Shown: piece after piece, positions 1 through 7,416 of the stretch
Layout: each line of letters opens with the position of its first letter
How positions within the stretch are numbered: the stretch's first letter is position 1
Source: Chlamydiia bacterium
Lineage (GTDB): Bacteria; Chlamydiota; Chlamydiia; Chlamydiales; Rhabdochlamydiaceae
DNA length: 33,310 nucleotides
Reading direction: 5' to 3'
NCBI GenBank assembly: GCA_021324995.1
Contig: JAJPIB010000053.1
Location: 1 to 33,310, forward strand
Program-made: the position numbers and the translations under genes
Notes under the pieces: model-generated
Databases searched by the model: none
The model's input: only the letters and a program-made list of their open reading frames with translations
Told to the model about the DNA's origin: nothing

Positions 1-120
1 AGCTCCCGCGATTGGCGCGATCGAATCGTCGCCACTATTAGAAATAGGGGCTAGATTCGATCGTCCAATCCCGGGGCTTTGGCTCGGTCTTAAATCCAAA
101 TTTTCATCACGTTGGGTATA
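1..120. repeat. Partial long palindromic repeat (MITE-like), window-start copy
   Basis: Bases 1-27 are the inner end of a left arm, 28-53 a loop holding a small hairpin, and 54-120 a full right arm ending in TTGGGTATA. The right arm is the near reverse complement of the left arm of the copy at 33205-33274. Bases 1-63 match 33248-33310 at 60 of 63 positions. The outer part of the left arm lies beyond the window edge. No coding sequence is visible inside it. Confidence 0.85.
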
Positions 121-188
121 GATTCGATCGTCCAATCCCGGGGCTTTGGCTCGGTCTTAAATCCAAATTTTCAATCACCTTGGGTATA
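121..188. repeat. Tandem second copy of the right arm of the palindromic repeat
   Basis: This stretch repeats 54-120. The first 51 bases are identical, then one A is inserted and one G changes to C before the shared TTGGGTATA end. It finishes 21 bases upstream of the aminopeptidase start codon, so the repeat forms most of the visible 5' region of that gene. It could be a true tandem duplication or an assembly artefact at a contig end. Confidence 0.85.
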
Positions 189-209
189 CTCCCATTTAAG
201 GAGAAAACG

Positions 210-1493
210 ATGTCGCATATTTTAACAGACTTCAAAGCATTTCTGGATGCTTCACCGACATCCTGGCATGCGGTTAAAGAGATCAGCGAGCGTTTAGCGA
301 TCCGCGAATTCCATCCTCTGAATGAAGAGGAAAAGTGGCATTTGGAGCCAGGGAAAAAATACTTCGTCACAAAAGGCGGAGCTCTATGCGCCTTTTGCCT
401 GCCTCAAAAAACGCCCGAGCGCGCAATCATCCTGGCATCTCATACAGATTCCCCTGCGCTTAAGTTGAAACCGTTGCCATCTTTCTCAGCGGCAAATATG
501 ATTCAATTCGGTGTCGAAGTTTATGGTGCTCCTCTGCTCAGCTCGTGGCTCAACCGCGATCTAGTGCTTGCAGGGCGCGTTGTTGTTACAAATAGTGCAG
601 GTCACCCCGAAGAAAAGCTCGTCCATTTGGACGACGCTATTTTTTTCATCCCCCAACTGGCCATCCATCTTGATCGAGAGGTGAACGAAAAGGGGCTGCA
701 CCTAAATAAGCAAGAGCATCTTTGTCCAATTGTTGGGCTTTCAGATGAAAAAAATGCTCCTTTGGAAGTTTTGGAAAAGCTTCTGCGCCGCCATTTGTCC
801 TTCCACTCTTTACTCTCTTTTGAGCTCTTTCTCGTCTCCCATGAACTCGCTCGCAGCGTGGGACTTGAAAATGAAATGATCGCATCCTATCGGATCGACA
901 ATCTCGCTAGCGCTCATAGTTCTCTGGCGGCTTTAGGGATGATTGAAAAACCTTCCGATCACGTCTTACAAATTGGGCTCTTCTTGGATAATGAGGAGAT
1001 TGGCTCTTCGAGCAAAGAAGGGGCGGAATCCCCTTTCTTAAGCGACGTTCTCCAAAGAATCAACCATAGTCTAAAAATCAATCAAGAAGAAGCTTTACTC
1101 CTAAAGAACAGGTCACTTTGTGTCTCCATCGACATGGCCCATGCGCTCAATCCCAACTACAAAAAAAAGCATGAGCCACAGCACATTCCTCTGATGAGCA
1201 AAGGGATTGTCCTCAAACATAACGCCAACCAGAAGTACGCTTCGAATGCACTTTCTTCTGCGGTGATTGTTCACGCATGCCAGAAGCTCAACCTTCCTTG
1301 TCAGCACTATGTGTGCCGTTCCGACATTCCCTGCGGGAGTACAGTCGGCCCTATTGTTGCCAAAACGACAGGAATCAATACTGTCGACATCGGCTGCCCG
1401 CAACTCTCGATGCATTCTATTCGAGAAGTCATGGCCGTCCAAGATTACCTCGATATGATCCGCTTGCTCACCCATCTATTGCAAGAGGGATAA
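210..1493 (+). CDS. apeB: M18-family aspartyl aminopeptidase
   Basis: This is a cytosolic zinc aminopeptidase of family M18, which removes N-terminal (often acidic) residues from peptides. The 427 aa length is normal for the family. Visible metal-site motifs are SHTDSP (His78, Asp80), RIDNL (Asp230), DNEEIGS (Glu262/Glu263), SIDMAH (Asp308) and SMHSIRE (His402). Conserved HNANQKYASN and DIPCGSTVGP segments lie near 337-380. The ATG at 210 was chosen because AAGGAG (198-203) sits 6 bases upstream. A TTG 30 bases earlier is in frame but lies in the repeat and adds non-conserved residues. The stop is directly followed by the next start codon (1494), so the gene probably heads an operon with the two metal-transport genes. 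The symbol is by family resemblance. Confidence 0.93.
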   Translation: MSHILTDFKAFLDASPTSWHAVKEISERLAIREFHPLNEEEKWHLEPGKKYFVTKGGALCAFCLPQKTPERAIILASHTDSPALKLKPLPSFSAANMIQFGVEVYGAPLLSSWLNRDLVLAGRVVVTNSAGHPEEKLVHLDDAIFFIPQLAIHLDREVNEKGLHLNKQEHLCPIVGLSDEKNAPLEVLEKLLRRHLSFHSLLSFELFLVSHELARSVGLENEMIASYRIDNLASAHSSLAALGMIEKPSDHVLQIGLFLDNEEIGSSSKEGAESPFLSDVLQRINHSLKINQEEALLLKNRSLCVSIDMAHALNPNYKKKHEPQHIPLMSKGIVLKHNANQKYASNALSSAVIVHACQKLNLPCQHYVCRSDIPCGSTVGPIVAKTTGINTVDIGCPQLSMHSIREVMAVQDYLDMIRLLTHLLQEG

Positions 1494-2237
1494 ATGGACA
1501 CGTCCGAACACTTCCGTGGAAAATCGGTAGTCGAGCATCTTAAAGAAGCTAGGACAAAAGGGGCAATGGCTTCTGCAGAAATCCATGGGACAGAAATGCC
1601 GGGATCATTTGCCTCTGCGGGGGATGCATCAAAAGAAACAGCGCTTGCCCTTCTCATCCTTTGGGTTTGCCTTTCTCATTTCTTGTCACTAAGCACAACC
1701 TTTAGTGTGCTTGTACTTTTTTCTGCAGGTTGGCTCCTTTGGAAAACAGCGCGCAGCGCCTTGCTCGGTTGGTCACGCATCGAAAGACTGCACCGCTTAA
1801 TCGAAGAAGAGCGCTGGGAGATTGAACACCATCGCGCCCAAGAAAAGCTGGAACTAACGGAAATGTACTTTGCTAAGGGCTTAAGAGGGAAACTTCTCGA
1901 GGAAGTCATCGATGTCCTCATGGCAGATGACAACCGTTTGCTCCGCGTCATGCTTGAAGAGGAACTTGGGCTTTCTTTGGAAGTTTATGAACATCCGCTG
2001 AAGCAAGCGGCTGGCGCCTTGTGCGGAACTCTTGTCGCTGCCGCTGTTTGCTTATTCGGGCAATGGGGGTTTGCCTCTTTTGGACTTCCCCTTGCGGCAG
2101 CCCTTGTGATCGCCGCCTCATCCGTGCTCACTTCTCGGCGCGAAGGCAACTCTTGGTTAAGTAGCGTGGTGTGGAACCTTGCTATCGCAGGAACCGTTGC
2201 CGGCTCCATTTATTTCTTAATCCGGCTGCTCCCATGA
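1494..2237 (+). CDS. VIT/CCC1-like membrane protein (possible iron/manganese transporter)
   Basis: This 247 aa membrane protein has two hydrophobic stretches at about 48-92, a charged central domain at about 95-165 and more hydrophobic segments at about 172-246. The central part carries spaced acidic pairs (ERWE, EKLE), then Y-F-A-K-G-L and MLEEELGL. This pattern resembles the cytosolic metal-binding helices of vacuolar iron transporter (VIT1/CCC1) proteins, which move Fe2+ or Mn2+ out of the cytosol. The family call is an inference from this pattern and topology; the full VIT transmembrane signature is not clear. ATG follows the aminopeptidase stop with no gap, and its stop overlaps the ATPase start as ATGA, which implies translational coupling. 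From memory, a hypothetical membrane gene (CT728) sits beside the metal ATPase CT727 in C. trachomatis, so the pairing looks ancient. Confidence 0.7.
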   Translation: MDTSEHFRGKSVVEHLKEARTKGAMASAEIHGTEMPGSFASAGDASKETALALLILWVCLSHFLSLSTTFSVLVLFSAGWLLWKTARSALLGWSRIERLHRLIEEERWEIEHHRAQEKLELTEMYFAKGLRGKLLEEVIDVLMADDNRLLRVMLEEELGLSLEVYEHPLKQAAGALCGTLVAAAVCLFGQWGFASFGLPLAAALVIAASSVLTSRREGNSWLSSVVWNLAIAGTVAGSIYFLIRLLP

Positions 2238-4204
2238 CTTCTACCCCTTTTATTTTTGATGAATTTTTTGCCTCGGGAAAAGAAGAAAGCATCAGTCCTT
2301 TTCTCACTCCAACGTCCAGAGTCTGGGGGAAAAATCTCTCGCTAAAAATCGCTCTCTTTTCCGCATTTCTTCTTCTCAGCGCATTTACAGCTTCTTTCTT
2401 TAACACCACCCTCTCGAATCTTTTCCTGCTACTCGTCTACTTCTTTTCGGGAACTCCCGCGCTTTTAGGCTCTATAGACGACATCAAAAATCTGGACATC
2501 AATATCGACGTGCTGATGACTTTAGCCGCACTTCTATCCGTAATCATCGGTAGTGGAATGGAAGGAGCGCTTCTTCTCGTTCTTTTCGAGCTCTCTTACG
2601 CAATGGAAAATATGGTCACCAATAAGACCAAGGGCGCTCTTTTGCATTTAAATCGTTTATCTCCCCATTTCGGATGTGTCATCGAATCCGACGGTAACTT
2701 GCACGATAAAGCAGTCAAAGAGATCCCCGTCGGAGCCCACGTTCTCATTAAGGCTGGAGAGATTGTATGCTTGGATGGAATTGTTGTTGAGGGCAGCTCA
2801 TTCGTCAATCTTGTCCACTTAACCGGTGAGAGCCATCCCGTTCCCAAGAAGATAGGGGATGAAATTCAAGCAGGTGCTCGCAACCTCGATGGAACCTTGA
2901 CGATGGAAGTGACGCGAACTAGCGCCGATTCCACACTTTCCCGCATCATCCAGCTCATCACCCAAGCGCAAGAAGCAAAGCCCAAGTTACAACGCTTTCT
3001 CGAACGCTTTAGCAGAGTCTATGCGCTCACTATCATTTCTCTCTTTCTCCTTTTTGCCATCACCATCCCTCTTCTTTTTTCGATGCCTTATTTTGGTCCT
3101 GAAGGAGGAATTTACCGCGCTCTCGCCTTCCTGATCGCCGCTTCCCCCTGCGCTCTCATCATTGCCACGCCAACGGCCTATTTAAGCGCCATCAGTTCCT
3201 GCGCTCGTAAAGGGATTCTTCTCAAAGGCGGGGTGATTCTAGATGCTCTGGCTGAATGTAAAAGAATCGCTTTTGATAAAACAGGGACGTTGACCACAGG
3301 AAAACTCAGCTGCGTGAGTATTGCGCCTCTGTTTCCAACTCACGAACAGCCGTGCACTCTGGAAGAAGCGCTGAGCATTGCTTATGCCCTCGAGCGCAAT
3401 GCCGTACACCCTATTGCTGAAGCCATCATTGCTATGGCAAAAGATAAATCGATTAAACCGTTAGAATTAACCGAGTTCAACGCTGTACACGGCTATGGTC
3501 TCGAGGGAACAGTCACTCTTCGCGGCAAACCTTCCCCCGTTGCCATTGGACATGCCGAGTTCATCGCAAAAAAGATTCCTGCATCATTGGTGGGCCAAAG
3601 CCTTCAAAAAGAAGGGCACATGAGTACACTTCTTCTCGTTGAAAACACCGTCTTCCTATTTCACTTTATCGATACTGTGCGTCCCGAATCCATTTCCATG
3701 GTGGAACGCTTAAAGAGGGATACAGGACTTACACCGATGATTATTACAGGAGACCACGCAGACATCTCCAAAGCCGTTGCAAATAGCGTGGGCATCAGCG
3801 AGGTCTATGCAAATATGCGTCCGGAAGATAAACTTGCCAAAGTGACAGAATTTGCAGAAAAGGAAGGAGTGATCATGGTAGGGGATGGAGTGAACGATGC
3901 TCCGGCCCTCGCGCGCGCTACTGTCGGCATTTCTTTGGGAAAGATTGGAAGCGCTACCGCCGTCGATGCCTCCGATATCGTTTTTCTCAACGACGATCTT
4001 TCCCTGCTCGACTGGCTCATTCACAAATCGCGAAAGACCCAAACCATCGTCAGGCAGAACATCGCCCTTGCGCTTGTTGTCATCCTCTTTGCGACAACGC
4101 CCGCTCTGCTAGGCCTGGTTCCCCTCTGGCTTGCCGTCATCATGCATGAGGGCGGAACCGTCATCGTCGGCCTCAATTCACTTCGCCTGCTTAAGTCGAA
4201 ATAG
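2234..4204 (+). CDS. zntA: P1B-type heavy-metal transporting ATPase, P1B-4-like
   Basis: This inner-membrane metal efflux pump is 656 aa long. It has the actuator motif TGES (in HLTGESHPV), the transmembrane metal motif SPC (Ser304-Pro305-Cys306), the phosphorylated Asp348 in DKTGT, the P1B-specific HP dipeptide (NAVHPIAEA), TGDHADIS and GDGVNDAP. The last membrane helix carries HEGGT followed by N-x-LRLL. SPC together with HEGGT is the hallmark of subgroup P1B-4 (CoaT/CtpD/PfeT), linked to Co2+, Fe2+ or Zn2+ export. There is no N-terminal HMA domain, as is usual for that subgroup. The start at 2234 overlaps the upstream stop as ATGA; an upstream in-frame start at 2171 would lie deep inside the previous gene. 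The 3' end overlaps the convergent gene by 14 bases. The chlamydial orthologue is usually labelled zntA, although the motifs argue against a classical Zn/Cd/Pb (CPC) pump. Confidence 0.93.
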   Translation: MTSTPFIFDEFFASGKEESISPFLTPTSRVWGKNLSLKIALFSAFLLLSAFTASFFNTTLSNLFLLLVYFFSGTPALLGSIDDIKNLDINIDVLMTLAALLSVIIGSGMEGALLLVLFELSYAMENMVTNKTKGALLHLNRLSPHFGCVIESDGNLHDKAVKEIPVGAHVLIKAGEIVCLDGIVVEGSSFVNLVHLTGESHPVPKKIGDEIQAGARNLDGTLTMEVTRTSADSTLSRIIQLITQAQEAKPKLQRFLERFSRVYALTIISLFLLFAITIPLLFSMPYFGPEGGIYRALAFLIAASPCALIIATPTAYLSAISSCARKGILLKGGVILDALAECKRIAFDKTGTLTTGKLSCVSIAPLFPTHEQPCTLEEALSIAYALERNAVHPIAEAIIAMAKDKSIKPLELTEFNAVHGYGLEGTVTLRGKPSPVAIGHAEFIAKKIPASLVGQSLQKEGHMSTLLLVENTVFLFHFIDTVRPESISMVERLKRDTGLTPMIITGDHADISKAVANSVGISEVYANMRPEDKLAKVTEFAEKEGVIMVGDGVNDAPALARATVGISLGKIGSATAVDASDIVFLNDDLSLLDWLIHKSRKTQTIVRQNIALALVVILFATTPALLGLVPLWLAVIMHEGGTVIVGLNSLRLLKSK

Positions 4205-4553
4205 GTACGAGTTCAACGCGCCTTTTCGAGGCTAAACGCGCTGTTTCAAGCACACGCTCATATTGAGAGATCGCCGAAATGCCCTGAGGGTTGAAGGGAG
4301 ATGTCCAGCCGGATGCGCGCGCTTTTTGGAGGACTTTGCGCATGATCTCTTGTTGCTTGTTGACCCCTAGAGAATCCCAATAAATTAATGCTCTCTCTAT
4401 CGTTTTTTGGATCTCAGCATCTTGCTCCGGTGAGTCCCACTGATCGTGGCGTTTAAAGGTAAAACCGTTAAAAGTGTCCTCTTCCCCATTCGAAAACACG
4501 GTATCTGCAAAACCACCGACGCCGCTTGCAATCACCAAAAGGCAAATAACCAC
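4191..4553 (-). pseudogene. C-terminal part of the GT5/lipase fusion, displaced by a frameshift
   Basis: This frame has no credible start of its own. It continues the gene at 4532-7408: after the frameshift it reads VIASGVGGFADTVF, which aligns with the TTNVGGFVDTVF segment of the upstream paralogue (7417-9903), and then gives the normal C-terminal helices of a GT5 enzyme. Between the conserved Glu of LVQFEM and the GG of VGG there are 38 bases where 39 are expected. Adding one base near 4543 restores EMWLFGLLVIASGVGG and a 1072-residue protein. It is either a real inactivating mutation or a sequencing or assembly error. Its end overlaps the convergent ATPase gene. Confidence 0.8.
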
Positions 4554-7408
4554 ATTTCAAACTGGACGAGGCCGCAAGGTTCATATTTGGAGGGAAAAAA
4601 TCCGTAAGTCGCAATCGCCCTGCACAAGCTTCCTATTCCCGGAATGCCATCGATCGTCCCCTGCTGGAAGTCATATTTATTCAGCGCGTTTACCTTGTCT
4701 TCTAAAATTAATACGCCTCCCCAATCCTTTCCTTTTAATGCCGCCGCTTCGTGTCTCAGATCCGCAATTATTTTCCGCGCCAAGACATCATCATCTGTGC
4801 TATAACTACCCATGATGATGAGCGTCGCTCCTTGATTCTTGGCGGCGTGCATCGCTAATCTAAATTTCTCCAATCCTTTTTGAGAAGAGTCGAAGCGTCC
4901 CACGAAAAGAAGTACGTTCTTTCTTGTGACATCAACGCTGAACTCTTCAATAAATTCGGGATGGTAAACTCGTAGCCATTTCTGAAGCTGAAGCTTAATT
5001 TCCTGTTTTTTTTCAAGGATGTTGCTCTCTGCGCCATAATTGAGGGGATGAGCCAATCCAGTTTCTGGATCTTTCCAATTCATAAGAACCGGGTCTGTCT
5101 CGGGATTGAACGCTTGGGGATTGGCGCCATTAAGAATGCCGGTCAGCTTTCCCTGAGCCGCTACTTTTCTCATCTGCTCTGTTAGACCATTCCCTTCTCT
5201 TCCTTGCACTTCGACGGCATAAGAAGGAGAAACGGTGCAGCAATGATCTGCAAAGCGCAAGCTCTGCTCGGTAACGTTCAGATAATCTGCATTCACACCC
5301 AACTTCTGAAATAAAGGTTTGGAATGGCCATCTAAAATACCCTGTGCGGCATATCCATTGTTGTGGAAGACATAAACAAGAGCGGGAATTTCTGCATTTC
5401 TCCAGGCGTTAAAATAACGGCTCACAGCCAAATGAATGGCAAGTGCCCCATGCCAGTCATTAAAAATCACAACATCAAAATGGTCTCTCATCTGGTAAAT
5501 AAAAGCTGCTAAAGCACTTCCAAAATAGGCGAATCGCTCTTTTAATTGCGTCGCATGCGCATCATCTCCGGCGATTTTATAAATCCCCCTCGTTCCTAAT
5601 TCAAATAAATCTTTCTCATCGTTTTTCAATTTTTCCTGTTCCAGAAAAAGCGTATCGACATTTCCGACTTTTCCACGGAACAAAGCGTCTTTTCTTTTTC
5701 CATCGAAAAAATGCTCCGCAACCATTTCCGTTTTTTGAATCGACTGGAAGACTGCTTTTGTCGCATCTTGAGGGAACTTTTCATACTTCGGCAGGATTAG
5801 TGTCACTTGATGTCCTTGTTCTCTTAGCCCAGATGCCATTTCGCGCACAGCCTCTGCAAGACCACCTACTTTTAAAACTCCTAAATATTCAACAGAAGCA
5901 ATGAGGATACGTTTTGCAGCAGAGGAAGCAGCATTAAAGCGCGTCGCTAAAAGATGCTCTTTAGGAAGGATTTGATAATCCTTTTTCGCATCAGCAATAG
6001 ATGCTTCTGCTATCTTTTTTAGCCCGTTTTCTAATTGATCGGAGAGAAACACATATAATTTTGAAATGAATAAACCTAGATCTTTTTTATCGATTTTAAA
6101 ATCGCTCAGTCCCATTTTAGTGCGCACGTTGTTCGTGAGTTGTTCAACAGCAAATGTAGGGAGCTTTGAAATAAAAATTTCTTTTGGAATTAATTCGAAA
6201 ACAAAAATAATAAATTCATAAAACTTGGTTAAATCATAAATAAAAGAAAAACCCCTGGAATTTAAAATTGCACCAAGAATCTTTGGATCTTCCAGTAATC
6301 GTTTTTCACCCCATTGCGGGTCACCACAATCTCTTTTCCCTAAACTTCGCCAAACAGCAAAGCATAAAAATGCATACGCCTCAGGATTTAACTTCTGTAT
6401 CTTTTTTAAAACTTTTCGTAACTTTTCATTCTTTGAGGATTTAAGAAATCTAGCTAAAAGTAAATTCGCTTTTTTGACCTTGGTCAATTTATTTGAAAGA
6501 GCCTCGTAAGAAAGAGTTTCCGATAAGATAGCGTGACTTGGGAGTGCAGATGTTCGTGTGCGCACATCATATCCTAAATGATGCATCAGACTACCCATCA
6601 TATATATATGACGCTCAACCATGGAAGAATATGCAGAAGGCAGTACAAATCTACAGCCAAAATGACAAGGCAGACCCAGCATTGACGTTAAAAACGAATG
6701 GGGTCGAGCATCGATTAAGTCTGAAGCAAAATCGTTTTCCACAGAAATGATACGAATGAACTCACAAGCCTCTCGTTTGTTTTTTTCAGGAATTTGCTTG
6801 CTCAAGCCTGCTCCAAGCATGATAGAATTAAAACAATACGCATCAATTCGCAAGCTTAAGCCGACATATTCCGCTATACTTCCCCCAAAAGACTGCCCGC
6901 AAACAGAAAATTTTTTCCCGTCAAATTTTGGGTGTCGAAGCAAAAGTGTGACCACTTTTTTTGCTGTCTCATAAAGGCAAGGAGTTTCTCCCATGAGGTT
7001 GGCCTTGATCGTCTCAATTTGCTTTTTAGCCACCGGTTCCCTTCTTTCTTCAGGTAATTCCGTATGGCCTGAGTTAAAAGCGCCAAAAGCGACAATGACC
7101 TCGCGGCTATTTTCAAAAACGGATACCTTTAGACCGGTTTCTTCGCTGAAAAAACAATAATCATGAGACCGGACATTTCCTACCGGCAAGAAAATCTTGT
7201 TTTGAAAAGGTTTCACAAAATGGTAATTAAATGGTTTTACCCAATCCTCATCATTGTTAAAGCTTGCAGAAGAGCACGCGGCGAATTTTAGGATTGATTT
7301 TGCAAATAAAGGAGAGAGTGTAAGAGGCTGATCTTCCATCTTATCTACATCGAATACGGAACTGCTTCTTAGATGCCGTGCCTGATCTTTAAAAGAATTA
7401 ACACTCAT
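4532..7408 (-). CDS. Lipase-like domain fused to a glycogen-synthase-like GT5 domain (frameshifted)
   Basis: The reading frame gives 958 aa before a premature stop. Residues about 95-300 look like a class-3-lipase/DUF2974-type alpha/beta hydrolase: nucleophile elbow GQSFG (Ser173), ENDF acidic region (Asp226) and a candidate His267. A less conserved linker follows. From about 499 a GT5 domain starts with KVGGLAEAV (513-521) and continues with NDWH (650-653), VFHNNGYAAQG, GRFDSSQKG (Arg838, Lys844) and YEPCGLVQ (Glu943). GT5 enzymes transfer glucose from ADP- or UDP-glucose to an alpha-glucan. The lipase-GT5 fusion is unusual. The frame breaks near 4543 and the rest of the domain continues at 4191-4553. 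ATG 7408 was preferred; a TTG at 7420, overlapping the upstream stop, is possible. Only 8 bases separate it from the upstream paralogue, so they probably share a transcript. No signal peptide is visible. Confidence 0.8.
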   Translation of the reverse strand: MSVNSFKDQARHLRSSSVFDVDKMEDQPLTLSPLFAKSILKFAACSSASFNNDEDWVKPFNYHFVKPFQNKIFLPVGNVRSHDYCFFSEETGLKVSVFENSREVIVAFGAFNSGHTELPEERREPVAKKQIETIKANLMGETPCLYETAKKVVTLLLRHPKFDGKKFSVCGQSFGGSIAEYVGLSLRIDAYCFNSIMLGAGLSKQIPEKNKREACEFIRIISVENDFASDLIDARPHSFLTSMLGLPCHFGCRFVLPSAYSSMVERHIYMMGSLMHHLGYDVRTRTSALPSHAILSETLSYEALSNKLTKVKKANLLLARFLKSSKNEKLRKVLKKIQKLNPEAYAFLCFAVWRSLGKRDCGDPQWGEKRLLEDPKILGAILNSRGFSFIYDLTKFYEFIIFVFELIPKEIFISKLPTFAVEQLTNNVRTKMGLSDFKIDKKDLGLFISKLYVFLSDQLENGLKKIAEASIADAKKDYQILPKEHLLATRFNAASSAAKRILIASVEYLGVLKVGGLAEAVREMASGLREQGHQVTLILPKYEKFPQDATKAVFQSIQKTEMVAEHFFDGKRKDALFRGKVGNVDTLFLEQEKLKNDEKDLFELGTRGIYKIAGDDAHATQLKERFAYFGSALAAFIYQMRDHFDVVIFNDWHGALAIHLAVSRYFNAWRNAEIPALVYVFHNNGYAAQGILDGHSKPLFQKLGVNADYLNVTEQSLRFADHCCTVSPSYAVEVQGREGNGLTEQMRKVAAQGKLTGILNGANPQAFNPETDPVLMNWKDPETGLAHPLNYGAESNILEKKQEIKLQLQKWLRVYHPEFIEEFSVDVTRKNVLLFVGRFDSSQKGLEKFRLAMHAAKNQGATLIIMGSYSTDDDVLARKIIADLRHEAAALKGKDWGGVLILEDKVNALNKYDFQQGTIDGIPGIGSLCRAIATYGFFPSKYEPCGLVQFEMWLFAFW

Positions 7409-7416
7409 AAAAAAAC

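Noticed and set aside
4474..4815. Plus-strand open frame of 113 codons opposite the frameshift region
   Set aside because: It lies antisense to the conserved GT5 coding sequence and has no family resemblance or start signals.
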